Origin: Thermohalobaculum sp964467005
GTDB taxonomy: Bacteria > Pseudomonadota > Alphaproteobacteria > Rhodobacterales > Rhodobacteraceae
Reading direction: 5' to 3'
DNA: 15,494 nucleotides
Assembly: GCA_964467005.1 (NCBI GenBank)
Contig: CAYXPI010000085.1
Location: 1-15,494 of the forward strand
In this document: piece after piece, positions 8,252-14,757 of the stretch
Layout: the number at the start of each line of letters is the position of its first letter
How positions within the stretch are numbered: the stretch's first letter is position 1
The notes under the pieces: generated by a model
What the model saw: the letters and a program-made list of their open reading frames with translations, nothing else
Databases searched by the model: none
What the model was told of the DNA's origin: nothing
Translations under genes and position numbers: made by a program

Positions 8252-9022
8252 ATGCGGCGAGGCGTGCGGGGACTGTGGCGGATGCGGGCGGCGGCCGTCG
8301 CGCTGCTCGCGCTGGCGGGCCTCGGCCCCGCGGCGGCGAACTCGCCGCTCGAGCTCTTCGAGCTCCGCCGGATGCTGACCGCGGACGAGCACGCGGCGTG
8401 GAAGGCGGTGGGCCGGGTCAACATCGCGACCTTCGGCGAGCGCGGAATGTGCACCGGCACCCTCATCGCCGAGGATCTGGTGCTGACCGCCGCCCATTGC
8501 GTGATCTCCGAGCGGACGGGCCGTCTCTACTCGCCGGGCAACGTGCATTTCGCCGCGGGCTGGCGCATGGGGGTGGAGGCCGCGCACAGCCGGGCCAAGA
8601 GCATCGCCATCCATCCGAGCTACCGCTATGGCAGCGCGGTGGATCTCGAGCGCATCGGGACGGACATCGCGCTCATCCGCCTGCGCCTGCCCATCCCGGC
8701 GGAGGTGGCGGAGCCCTTCGGCATTGGCCCCTCGCGGCTGGTGCGGGGGCCGCTCACGCTCATCAGCTACCGTCGGGACCGGGCGCACGCCCTCACCCGC
8801 CAAGAGGGCTGCGACCTTAAGGGCGCGCGCGGCAGCGTGCTGGCGCTGGGCTGCGACGTGACCTTCGGCGCCTCCGGCTCGCCGCTCTTCGGCGAGCTCG
8901 ACGGGGAGCGGCGGCTCGTCGGCGTCATCTCCGCCATGAGCGCGAACAAGACCCAGCCCATCGCCTGGGCCGTGCTGATCGACCGGGACGCCATCGCCCG
9001 GGTCCTCGCCGCGCTCGAGTGA
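8252..9022 (+). CDS. Secreted trypsin-like serine protease
   Basis: A 256-residue chymotrypsin-fold peptidase predicted to be exported. Residues 1-30 form a signal peptide: an Arg-rich start, a hydrophobic run AAAVALLALAGL and an Ala-rich cleavage region near residue 29. The triad is readable: His82 in LTAAHC, Asp138 in GTDIALIRL and Ser208 in GASGSPLF. Cys67 and Cys83 flank the histidine as in the usual His-loop disulfide, and Cys187/Cys201 probably form a second one. The active-site loop has GASGSP where trypsins have GDSGGP, a change common in bacterial V8/trypsin-like exported proteases, so activity is still plausible. There is no PDZ domain, so this is not a DegP/HtrA protein. The substrate is unknown. 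It lies between glcF and a small heat-shock gene. The first ATG was chosen because it gives a standard Arg-rich signal n-region; ATG 8282 is an alternative. Confidence 0.88.
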   Translation: MRRGVRGLWRMRAAAVALLALAGLGPAAANSPLELFELRRMLTADEHAAWKAVGRVNIATFGERGMCTGTLIAEDLVLTAAHCVISERTGRLYSPGNVHFAAGWRMGVEAAHSRAKSIAIHPSYRYGSAVDLERIGTDIALIRLRLPIPAEVAEPFGIGPSRLVRGPLTLISYRRDRAHALTRQEGCDLKGARGSVLALGCDVTFGASGSPLFGELDGERRLVGVISAMSANKTQPIAWAVLIDRDAIARVLAALE

Positions 9023-9033
9023 GCCCCCCGCCC

Positions 9034-9062
9034 CTTGAAGGGCGTTCCCCCTCTGTCCATAT
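9034..9062 (+). promoter_or_regulatory. Candidate heat-shock sigma factor (RpoH) promoter of hsp20
   Basis: CTTGAA (9034-9039) and CCATAT (9057-9062) are separated by 17 bases. This fits the alphaproteobacterial RpoH pattern of a CTTGAA -35 box and a C(C/T)ATAT-like -10 box. Transcription would begin near 9068-9070, exactly at the first hairpin of the leader. The -35 box is the loop of a small dyad (CGCCC 9029-9033 / GGGCG 9040-9044) just after the protease stop, which could also act as a weak terminator. Confidence 0.6.
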
Positions 9063-9068
9063 CCTGCG

Positions 9069-9157
9069 CTGCGGATGGCCGATCCCGGCGCCGCAGACTG
9101 AGAGATCCGCCCGTCAACGGGGGATCGTTCGCGACTATCGCTTCGAACCGGAGGATA
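9069..9157 (+). ncRNA. ROSE-like RNA thermometer in the hsp20 5' leader
   Basis: Three consecutive hairpins fill the leader. Hairpin I pairs CTGCGG (9069-9074) with CCGCAG (9091-9096), with an inner GCC/GGC pairing. Hairpin II pairs GATCC (9104-9108) plus CCCG (9110-9113) with CGGG (9118-9121) plus GGATC (9122-9126), leaving a TCAA loop and one bulged G at 9109. Hairpin III pairs TATC (9136-9139) and CTTC (9141-9144) with GGAGGATA (9150-9157) around a GAACC loop. It bulges G9140 and includes one G-T wobble, and the whole Shine-Dalgarno GGAGG is buried. The strand opposite the Shine-Dalgarno reads TCGCT (9138-9142), the U(U/C)GCU signature of ROSE elements with its noncanonical G. Known ROSE elements control small heat-shock genes in alpha- and gammaproteobacteria by melting on warming. 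Pairings were read by eye. Confidence 0.7.
9150..9154 (+). promoter_or_regulatory. Ribosome binding site of hsp20, sequestered in hairpin III
   Basis: GGAGG, 9 bases before the ATG at 9164, decides the hsp20 start over upstream in-frame codons such as TTG 9035. All five bases are paired in the predicted final leader hairpin. Confidence 0.75.
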
Positions 9158-9163
9158 ATCCTG

Positions 9164-9619
9164 ATGCGCAATGTCGATCTCACCCCCCTCTACCGCTCGA
9201 CCGTCGGCTTCGACCGGCTCGCCTCGATGCTCGACCAGATCATGAGCCACGATGTGAGCGCGCCGACCTACCCGCCCTACAACATCGAGAAGCTGGGCGA
9301 CGACGCCTACCGGATCACCCTCGCGGTGGCAGGCTTCTCCGAGGCGGAGCTCGGCATCGAGGTCAAGGAGGGCACGCTCACCGTCACCGCCGCCAAGCGG
9401 GAGACCAAGAGCGAGAGCCGGCCCGTCTATCTCCACCGCGGCATCGCCGAGCGCGGCTTCGAGCGCCGCTTCCAGCTTGCGGACCATGTGAAGGTGTCGG
9501 GCGCGCAGCTCGAGAACGGGCTTCTCCACATCGAGCTCGTCCGCGAAGTGCCCGAGGCGCTGAAGCCCCGGACGATCTCGATTACCACGGGCCCCGCGCC
9601 CAAGACGATCGAGGCCTGA
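9164..9619 (+). CDS. Small heat-shock protein, Hsp20/IbpA family
   Basis: A 151-residue alpha-crystallin-type chaperone, cytoplasmic, which holds unfolding proteins in a refoldable state for DnaK and ClpB. The start MRNVDLTPLYRSTVGFDRL matches the IbpA-type N-terminus of proteobacterial class A sHsps. The alpha-crystallin domain runs about 35-130: PPYNIEKLGDDAYRITLAVAGF opens it, ELGIEVKEGTLTVTA forms the central strands, and the closing strands include GIAERGFERRFQLADHVKV and LENGLLHIELVR. The short tail contains the RTISI segment (I-x-I/V-type anchor). Length is typical (about 140-160). The start at 9164 rests on the GGAGG site; in-frame triplets upstream would run through the promoter and leader. 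The RpoH promoter and thermometer-like leader imply double heat control, transcriptional and translational. Confidence 0.95.
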   Translation: MRNVDLTPLYRSTVGFDRLASMLDQIMSHDVSAPTYPPYNIEKLGDDAYRITLAVAGFSEAELGIEVKEGTLTVTAAKRETKSESRPVYLHRGIAERGFERRFQLADHVKVSGAQLENGLLHIELVREVPEALKPRTISITTGPAPKTIEA

Positions 9620-9651
9620 TCCGCGCCACGGCCAACGCCCTGTGAGACCGA

Positions 9652-9678
9652 CGCCCGCGCTGCTTGCGCGGGCGCTTT
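9652..9678 (+). terminator. Intrinsic terminator after hsp20
   Basis: A perfect 9-bp GC stem, CGCCCGCGC (9652-9660) with GCGCGGGCG (9666-9674), closes a TGCTT loop and is followed by CTTT (9675-9678). The T tract is short, but the stem is strong and lies 32 bases after the hsp20 stop. Confidence 0.65.
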
Positions 9679-9697
9679 CGCATGCGCCGGCCTCCAG

Positions 9698-9713
9698 GTG
9701 AACGCTTGTTCAC
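9698..9713. promoter_or_regulatory. Palindromic operator GTGAAC-GCTT-GTTCAC
   Basis: A perfect 6-bp inverted repeat around a 4-base spacer lies 9 bases upstream of the TTGACC -35 box of the acyl-CoA synthetase operon. TGAAC-N4-GTTCA palindromes are typical of TetR-family repressors, several of which control acyl-CoA genes. The position just upstream of -35 suits a regulator site, but no regulator gene is in the window, so the assignment to TetR is inference. Confidence 0.55.
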
Positions 9714-9722
9714 TCTTTTCCC

Positions 9723-9751
9723 TTGACCCGAGCGGTGCCATTCGGTCCTAT
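9723..9751 (+). promoter_or_regulatory. Sigma-70 type promoter of the acyl-CoA synthetase/liv operon
   Basis: TTGACC (9723-9728) is 17 bases from TCCTAT (9746-9751). The -35 is strong and the -10 is weak, matching TATAAT at three positions. The start of transcription would be near 9758, giving a leader of about 65 bases. The 203 bases between hsp20 and this operon hold only the terminator, the palindrome and this promoter. Confidence 0.45.
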
Positions 9752-9810
9752 CCACAAGGGGGCGACGCGATGCCCCGGGCGATCCGCGCCGGGAGAGCGG
9801 TGGACGCCAA

Positions 9811-9816
9811 GGGAGG
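9811..9816 (+). promoter_or_regulatory. Ribosome binding site of the acyl-CoA synthetase gene
   Basis: GGGAGG lies 6 bases before the ATG at 9823 and supports that start. Confidence 0.65.
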
Positions 9817-9822
9817 ATCAGC

Positions 9823-11787
9823 ATGGGGGCCACCGAGGCCACGGGGGCGGAGACCTTTCCCGCACTCCTCATTGCCAACGCCAAGCGGATCGGCACGCGC
9901 CCCGCGAGCCGGGAGAAAGAGTACGGCATCTGGCAGAGCTGGAGCTGGGCGGAGGTGCACGACGAGGTGCGCGCGCTGGCGCTTGGGCTCGTGACGCTCG
10001 GCATGCAGCCCGGAGACCGCATGGCGGTGATCGGCACCAACCGGCCCCGGCTCTACTGGTCGATGGTGGCCTGCCAGATGGCCGGCGGCGTGCCCGTGCC
10101 CGTCTATCAGGACAGCGTGGCCGAGGAGATGGCCTTCATCCTCGACCATGCGGAGGCGCGCTTCATCCTGGCCGAGGATCAGGAGCAGGTGGACAAGGTC
10201 CTCTCGGTGACCGACCGGCTGGCCGGCATCGCCCATATGATCTATGAGGACCCCCGCGGCCTTCGAAACTACGACCACTCCACGCTGCACGACTACACGC
10301 AGGTTCAGAAGCTCGGCCGCGCGGCGGAGGTGGAGCAGGGCCCGGCGATGGATGCGCGCATCGCGCGGATGCGGGGCTCGGACACCTGCGTGATGCTCTA
10401 CACCTCGGGCACCACGGGCAAGCCGAAGGGCGTGGTGCTCTCCCACGACAACATCCTCAAGACGGCGCGCGCCGCGGCCGAGTTCGACGGGCTGGTCGAG
10501 ACCGATTCCATGCTCGCCTATCTCCCGCTTGCCTGGGTGGGCGACTTCATCTTCTCCATGGGCCAGGCCTATGTGGTGGGATTTTGCGTCGCCTGCCCCG
10601 AGAGCGCGGACACGATGCACGCCGATCTCCGGGAGCTCGGGCCCACCTATTTCTTCGCGCCGCCGCGGATCTTCGAGAGCCTCCTCACCATGGTGACGAT
10701 CCGGATGGAGGATGCGGGCTGGGTCAAGCGCTGGCTCTACCGCCGCTTCATGGCCCACGCCAAGGCCATGGAGGAGAAGCGCAGATCGGGCGCCGAGATC
10801 ACGGGACGGGACAAGCTTATGACCCGGCTCGGCGAATTCTTCGTCTACGGGCCCTTGAAGAACGTGCTCGGCATGACCCGGGTGCGCGTGGCCTACACCG
10901 CGGGCGAGGCGATCGGGCCCGATCTCTTCGCCTTCTACCGCTCGCTCGGCGTGCCGATGAAGCAGCTCTACGGGCAGACGGAGGCGAGCGTCTTCATCAC
11001 CCAGCACCCGGCGGATGCGGTGGACCCAGAGACCGTGGGCGTGCCGACGCCGGGCGTCGAGCTCCGGATCAGCGAGGGCGGCGAGATCTTCTATCGCTCC
11101 CCCGGGGTCTTCGTGGAGTATTACAAGAACCCCATCGGCACCTCGGAGACGAAGGACGCGGAAGGCTGGGTGGCCACCGGCGATGCGGGCTTCATCGACG
11201 AGCGGACGGGCCAGCTCCGGATCCTCGACCGGGCGAAGGATGTGGGCGCCCTGGCCGACGGGCGGCTCTTTGCGCCCAAATACCTCGAGAACAAGCTTAA
11301 ATTCTTCCCCAACATCCTCGAGGCCGTCGTGTTCGGCCATGGGCGGGAGCGCTGCATGGCGATGCTCAACATCGACCTCTCGGCGGTCGGCAACTGGGCC
11401 GAGCGCAACAACATCGCCTACGCCTCCTACCAGGAGCTCTCGCAGCACCCGCGCGTGCTCGCGATGATGGAGGACCATGTGCGCGAGACCAACCAAGCGT
11501 TGGCCGCGGACCCGATGCTGGCGCATTGTCAGATCGCGCGGTTCCTGGTGCTCCACAAGGAGCTCGACGCGGATGACGGCGAGCTCACCCGCACCCGCAA
11601 GGTCCGCCGTAAATTCATCGCCGAAAAGTTCGACGACCTGGACGAGGCCCTGTATTCCGGGGCCGCGGAGATCGCCACCTCCACCGAAGTGCCCTACGAG
11701 GCCGGGCGCAAGGGCAAGATCGCCGCCACCCTCGAGATCCGCGACGCCGAGACCTTCCCCGTCGCCCCGGCGGAGCGCGCCGCATGA
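9823..11787 (+). CDS. AMP-forming long-chain-type acyl-CoA synthetase
   Basis: A 654-residue ANL-superfamily ligase that forms an acyl-AMP and then an acyl-CoA. The phosphate-binding loop YTSGTTGKPKG is at 193-203, the YGQTEAS motif at 383-389 and GWVATGDAGFID at 448-459. The hinge region DRAKDVGALADGRLFAPKYLEN (469-490) replaces the GRKKD...GKN of typical FadD. The end, GELTRTRKVRRKF, resembles the COG1022 (bubblegum/FAA1-like) group, where GELT-T-K-R is usual. Length fits that group rather than the shorter FadD or acetyl-CoA synthetases. Its stop overlaps the next start (ATGA at 11784-11787), so it is translationally coupled to the ABC transporter genes. This points to activation of an imported carboxylic acid. 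The substrate (medium/long-chain fatty acid, branched or aromatic acid) cannot be told from sequence. Confidence 0.92.
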   Translation: MGATEATGAETFPALLIANAKRIGTRPASREKEYGIWQSWSWAEVHDEVRALALGLVTLGMQPGDRMAVIGTNRPRLYWSMVACQMAGGVPVPVYQDSVAEEMAFILDHAEARFILAEDQEQVDKVLSVTDRLAGIAHMIYEDPRGLRNYDHSTLHDYTQVQKLGRAAEVEQGPAMDARIARMRGSDTCVMLYTSGTTGKPKGVVLSHDNILKTARAAAEFDGLVETDSMLAYLPLAWVGDFIFSMGQAYVVGFCVACPESADTMHADLRELGPTYFFAPPRIFESLLTMVTIRMEDAGWVKRWLYRRFMAHAKAMEEKRRSGAEITGRDKLMTRLGEFFVYGPLKNVLGMTRVRVAYTAGEAIGPDLFAFYRSLGVPMKQLYGQTEASVFITQHPADAVDPETVGVPTPGVELRISEGGEIFYRSPGVFVEYYKNPIGTSETKDAEGWVATGDAGFIDERTGQLRILDRAKDVGALADGRLFAPKYLENKLKFFPNILEAVVFGHGRERCMAMLNIDLSAVGNWAERNNIAYASYQELSQHPRVLAMMEDHVRETNQALAADPMLAHCQIARFLVLHKELDADDGELTRTRKVRRKFIAEKFDDLDEALYSGAAEIATSTEVPYEAGRKGKIAATLEIRDAETFPVAPAERAA

Positions 11788-12641
11788 GCCATCCGGTCGC
11801 AGAAGTCGCGCAGGACGACACCGTCTACGCCGAAGCCGAGGCCAAGCACGGCATCGCGCCCCGCAAGATCGGCGAGGTGGTGATGGCGGTGGAGGACATC
11901 ACGCTGCGCTTCGGCGGCGTCACCGCGATCAAGGGCGTGTCCTTCGACATCCGCGAGGGCGAGATCCGCGCGATCATCGGGCCCAACGGCGCGGGAAAAT
12001 CCTCGATGCTGAACGTGATCAACGGGTTTTATCACCCGCAGGAGGGGCGCATTCGCTTCCGCGGGCAGGTGCGCCGGCGGATGCGCCCGCATCAGATCGC
12101 GCGCCAGGGGATCGCGCGGACCTTCCAGAACATCGCGCTCTTCAAGGGCATGACGACGCTCGACAACATCATGACCGGGCGCCTCACCAAGATGCGCCGC
12201 GGGCTCCTCTGGCAGGCGATCTGGGCGGGCCCCGCGGAGGCCGAGGAGATCCGGCATCGCGAGGCGGTGGAGAAGATCATCGACTTCCTCGAGATCCAGC
12301 ACATCCGCAAGACCCCGGTGGGCCGCCTGCCCTACGGCCTGCAAAAGCGGGTGGAGCTCGGCCGGGCGCTCGCCGCCGAGCCGAAGCTCCTGCTCCTCGA
12401 CGAGCCGATGGCCGGCATGAACGTGGAGGAGAAAGAGGACATGTGCCGCTTCATCCTCGATGTGAACGACGAGTTCGGCACCACCATCGTCCTCATCGAG
12501 CACGATATGGGCGTGGTGATGGACCTCGCGGACCGGGTGGTGGTGCTCGATTACGGCCGCAAGATCGGCGACGGCGTGCCCGACGAGATCCGCCGCAACC
12601 AGGACGTGATCGACGCCTATCTGGGGGTGCCCCATGACTGA
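11784..12641 (+). CDS. LivG-type ABC transporter ATP-binding protein
   Basis: A 285-residue ATPase of the branched-chain amino acid (HAAT) transporter family. Walker A is GPNGAGKS (66-73), the Q-loop Gln is Q115 in ARTFQNIALF, Walker B is LLLLDEP (202-208) and the switch histidine is H240 in IEHDMG. The signature motif reads LPYGLQKR (182-189), a variant of the LSGGQ/LAYGQQ seen in the family. The AGMN D-loop and the C-terminal VIDAYLG tail are LivG hallmarks. An N-terminal extension of roughly 28-30 residues precedes the usual start of the ATPase fold; ATG 11784 is favoured by the 4-base overlap with the synthetase stop and CGGAG at 11771-11775. It overlaps livH by 8 bases. By position it should pair with the two permeases downstream. 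The transported substrate is unknown and need not be an amino acid. Confidence 0.93.
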   Translation: MSHPVAEVAQDDTVYAEAEAKHGIAPRKIGEVVMAVEDITLRFGGVTAIKGVSFDIREGEIRAIIGPNGAGKSSMLNVINGFYHPQEGRIRFRGQVRRRMRPHQIARQGIARTFQNIALFKGMTTLDNIMTGRLTKMRRGLLWQAIWAGPAEAEEIRHREAVEKIIDFLEIQHIRKTPVGRLPYGLQKRVELGRALAAEPKLLLLDEPMAGMNVEEKEDMCRFILDVNDEFGTTIVLIEHDMGVVMDLADRVVVLDYGRKIGDGVPDEIRRNQDVIDAYLGVPHD

Positions 12642-13734
12642 CGCGACCGCGCCTTCCGGGGCCTCACGCCTCCTCGGCTGGGTGAACGCGCTCGGGCCCT
12701 GGCCGAAGGCGCTCATGCTCCTCGCCGTCGTGGTGGTGGCCTGGGGGATCGGCTCCGGCCTCATGACGGACGTCTTCTTCTGGGAGGTGGTGATCTCCGG
12801 CCTCCTCGCCGGCGTGATGTACTCGCTGGTGGCGCTGGGCTTTGTGCTGATCTTCAAGGCCTCGGGCATCTTCAACTTCGCGCAAGGGGTGCTGGCGCTC
12901 TTCGCAGCGCTCACACTCGTGGGCTTTCAGACAGGCCAGGTGCCCTTCGCCCATCTCATCAACGCGATCTGGGGATTGGACATCCACTATTGGTCCGAGG
13001 CCGGGCTGCCGGACGCCGCGGCCATTCTCGCCACTCTCGCCGTGATGATCGGGCTCGCTTGGGCGGTTGTGACGCTCGTTCTCAAGAACCTCGTGAACCA
13101 GGAGGGGATCATCCTCTTCATGGCGACGATCGGGCTCGCCTTCGTGCTCGAAGGGGTGGGAGACCTCATGTGGGGCGCGGATGTAAAGCGCCTCGACATC
13201 GGCCTGCCGGACAACGCGCCCTCGGATCTCATCGCGGATTCGACGGGGATGTTCATCTCCAAGCTCGAGATCTCGGCCGCGGTGGTGGCGGTGCTGCTGG
13301 TGACCGCGCTCACCCTCTTCAGCCAATACACCAAGATGGGCCGGGCCTTGCGCGCGGTGGCCGACGACCATCAGGCCGCGCTCTCGGTCGGCATCTCGCT
13401 CACCACGATCTGGTGGATCGTCTGGTCGGTGGCCGGGATCGTGGCGCTGGTGGCGGGCATCATGTGGGGGGCGAAATCGGGGGTGCAGTTCTCGCTCTCG
13501 CTCATCGCCTTGAAGGCGCTGCCGGTGCTCATGCTGGGTGGGTTCACCTCGATCCCTGGCGCCATCGTGGGCGGGCTGATTATTGGGGTCGGCGAGAAGC
13601 TCTTCGAGTTCTACATCGGGTTCCCCTTCCTGGGCGGGGCGACGGAGAACTGGTTCGCCTATGTTCTGGCGCTTCTCTTCCTCCTGTTCCGCCCCCAGGG
13701 CCTCTTCGGCGAAAAGATCATCGAGAGGGTCTGA
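12634..13734 (+). CDS. LivH-type ABC transporter permease
   Basis: A 366-residue integral membrane permease of the branched-chain amino acid family, about 60 residues longer than E. coli LivH. The extra length is an N-terminal stretch with a hydrophobic segment (about 26-44) and loops in the middle. The core begins with ISGLLAGVMYSLVALGFVLIFKASGIFNFAQG (54-85), the family's defining region, followed by several membrane spans. The cytoplasmic coupling region is MGRALRAVADDHQAALSVGI (about 238-257). The end includes LMLGGFTSIPGAIVGGLIIG and FRPQGLFGEKI, both LivH hallmarks. It starts within the end of livG and its stop is 3 bases before the ATG of the VOC gene. Eight to ten membrane spans are expected. 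With LivG and the downstream LivM it forms the channel of an ABC importer. Confidence 0.93.
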   Translation: MTDATAPSGASRLLGWVNALGPWPKALMLLAVVVVAWGIGSGLMTDVFFWEVVISGLLAGVMYSLVALGFVLIFKASGIFNFAQGVLALFAALTLVGFQTGQVPFAHLINAIWGLDIHYWSEAGLPDAAAILATLAVMIGLAWAVVTLVLKNLVNQEGIILFMATIGLAFVLEGVGDLMWGADVKRLDIGLPDNAPSDLIADSTGMFISKLEISAAVVAVLLVTALTLFSQYTKMGRALRAVADDHQAALSVGISLTTIWWIVWSVAGIVALVAGIMWGAKSGVQFSLSLIALKALPVLMLGGFTSIPGAIVGGLIIGVGEKLFEFYIGFPFLGGATENWFAYVLALLFLLFRPQGLFGEKIIERV

Positions 13735-13737
13735 ACC

Positions 13738-14088
13738 ATGGCGCAGCGCTCACGTTTGGGCGGCATCAGCATCGACTGCCAGACGGAGGACCTGGAGGGC
13801 GCGGCGCGCTTCTGGTCCGACGCGCTCGCGATGCCGGTGGCGCCCGGGGGCCCGCGGTTCGTGCGGCTGGGGCGTTTCGGCGAGCTGACGGTGGAGGTCC
13901 AGGCGGTGGACCATCCCCCGCGCGTCCATCTCGACATCGAGGCGGAGGATGTGGCGGCCGAGGTTGCCCGGCTCGAGGCGCTCGGCGCCAGGCAACTCCG
14001 CCTGGTGGAGGACTGGGTGGTGATGGAGGCGCCCACCGGCCACCGCTTCTGCGTGGTGCCCGCGGCCTCCGACGAGGGGAGCGCATGA
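13738..14088 (+). CDS. Small VOC (glyoxalase-like) family protein
   Basis: A 116-residue single-domain protein of the vicinal oxygen chelate superfamily, closest by eye to the Glyoxalase_6 type. The start LGGISIDCQTEDLEGAARFWSDAL is the beta strand plus helix that opens the fold. HPPRVHLDIEAEDVAAEVARLEALGA is the second half, and WVVMEAPTGHRFCVV closes it. No function can be assigned; VOC proteins include isomerases, dioxygenases and binding proteins. It starts 3 bases after the livH stop, so it is probably cotranscribed and coupled with the transporter. Its stop overlaps the ATG of a second, truncated VOC frame (ATGA at 14085-14088). It is the last plus-strand intact gene before an opposite-strand gene. 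Confidence 0.85.
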   Translation: MAQRSRLGGISIDCQTEDLEGAARFWSDALAMPVAPGGPRFVRLGRFGELTVEVQAVDHPPRVHLDIEAEDVAAEVARLEALGARQLRLVEDWVVMEAPTGHRFCVVPAASDEGSA

Positions 14089-14285
14089 CCCACCGCTCCC
14101 GCATCGGCGTCCTCGTGATCGACTGCCAGACCGACGATCTCGGCCCCGCGACCGCATTCTGGGCCGCGCCGCTCGGCGCAACCGGGGCGGGCAGGGCCAC
14201 GCCCTCACGCGTGATGGAGCGCGCCGGGCCCCAGATCGATGGTGGCCACGCAGGCGCGGCCGATTGGGAGGCTAGCCCCCGATGA
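14085..14285 (+). pseudogene. Truncated second VOC-domain paralogue
   Basis: This 66-residue frame overlaps the previous stop by 4 bases and has a good ribosome binding site (GAGGGGAG, 14074-14081) inside the first VOC gene. Its start, HRSRIGVLVIDCQTDDLGPATAFW, mirrors the start of the first VOC protein: M-RSR-G, IDCQT-DL and FW are shared. After about residue 32 the resemblance stops, and the remaining residues (GRATPSRVMERAGPQIDGG and beyond) are unlike any VOC second half. No continuing VOC sequence was seen in other frames, so the distal part appears deleted or replaced rather than simply frameshifted. The last 14 bases overlap the 3' end of the minus-strand gene. A degenerate remnant is the best reading; a short expressed protein is possible. 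Confidence 0.65.
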
Positions 14286-14712
14286 CGTCGCCCATCCAGG
14301 CCCAGAGAGCGCCGATGGCCAAGACCGGCAGCGCGACCAGCAGCACCCACGGCGCCACCACCGCGAAGGCCACCAGCGCGATGGCCACGGCCCCGAGCGC
14401 GAGCGCGCCGATGGCGAGGATCCCAATGTCCTCGAGCCCCGCCAACACGCTGCCCAAGAGCCCGGCGCAGAGAGCGGCCGCGCCGGCGATGATCTTGAGC
14501 TGCTGCCCGGCCTCGCCGAGGAGGAAGACCGCCGCCGCCGCGGCCACAAGAACCACGATCACCAGCGCCCAGAGCGCGCGCGAAACGCCGCGCCCACCGC
14601 TCTCGTCCCGCGCCGCCAGGAGCTTCGCCTTGGCCGCGGCGAACTCCGCATCGGTGAGCGTGCCCTCCGCGTGCTGGCGCTTCAGCTTCTCGATCTCGTC
14701 CGCCACCGCCAT
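14272..14712 (-). CDS. SHOCT-domain small membrane protein
   Basis: A 146-residue protein on the minus strand. Residues 1-34 match the SHOCT motif: charged EIEKLKRQHAEGTLTDAEF followed by AAAKAKLLA. SHOCT pieces are small helical modules often joined to membrane proteins, with no fixed function. The rest is hydrophobic, with likely spans at about 45-66, 72-92 and 95-140 (the last long enough for two), giving three or four membrane segments. The start is supported by a strong AAAGGAG ribosome site (plus-strand CTCCTTT at 14719-14725) 6 bases before the ATG. It lies opposite to the transporter genes, between the VOC genes and livM; its stop overlaps the truncated VOC frame. The 45 bases between its start and the livM start leave little room for both promoters. 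A possible minus-strand promoter TTGAAC/TAGAAC (14781-14786 and 14760-14765) has a 15-base spacer and is weak. Confidence 0.8.
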   Translation of the reverse strand: MAVADEIEKLKRQHAEGTLTDAEFAAAKAKLLAARDESGGRGVSRALWALVIVVLVAAAAAVFLLGEAGQQLKIIAGAAALCAGLLGSVLAGLEDIGILAIGALALGAVAIALVAFAVVAPWVLLVALPVLAIGALWAWMGDVIGG

Positions 14713-14745
14713 GGCCGGCTCCTTTCCCCCTCACCCCCCAGCGCC

Positions 14746-14751
14746 GGGAGG
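14746..14751 (+). promoter_or_regulatory. Ribosome binding site of livM
   Basis: GGGAGG lies 6 bases before the ATG at 14758 and fixes the livM start. Confidence 0.65.
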
Positions 14752-14757
14752 CTCCTA

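Noticed and set aside
9035..9163. Longer in-frame start for Hsp20
   Set aside because: It would pass through the promoter and leader hairpins, and the product already matches the IbpA N-terminus from ATG 9164.
9748..11556. A 602-codon minus-strand frame opposite the acyl-CoA synthetase
   Set aside because: The plus strand encodes clear ANL-ligase motifs; the antisense product is compositionally biased.
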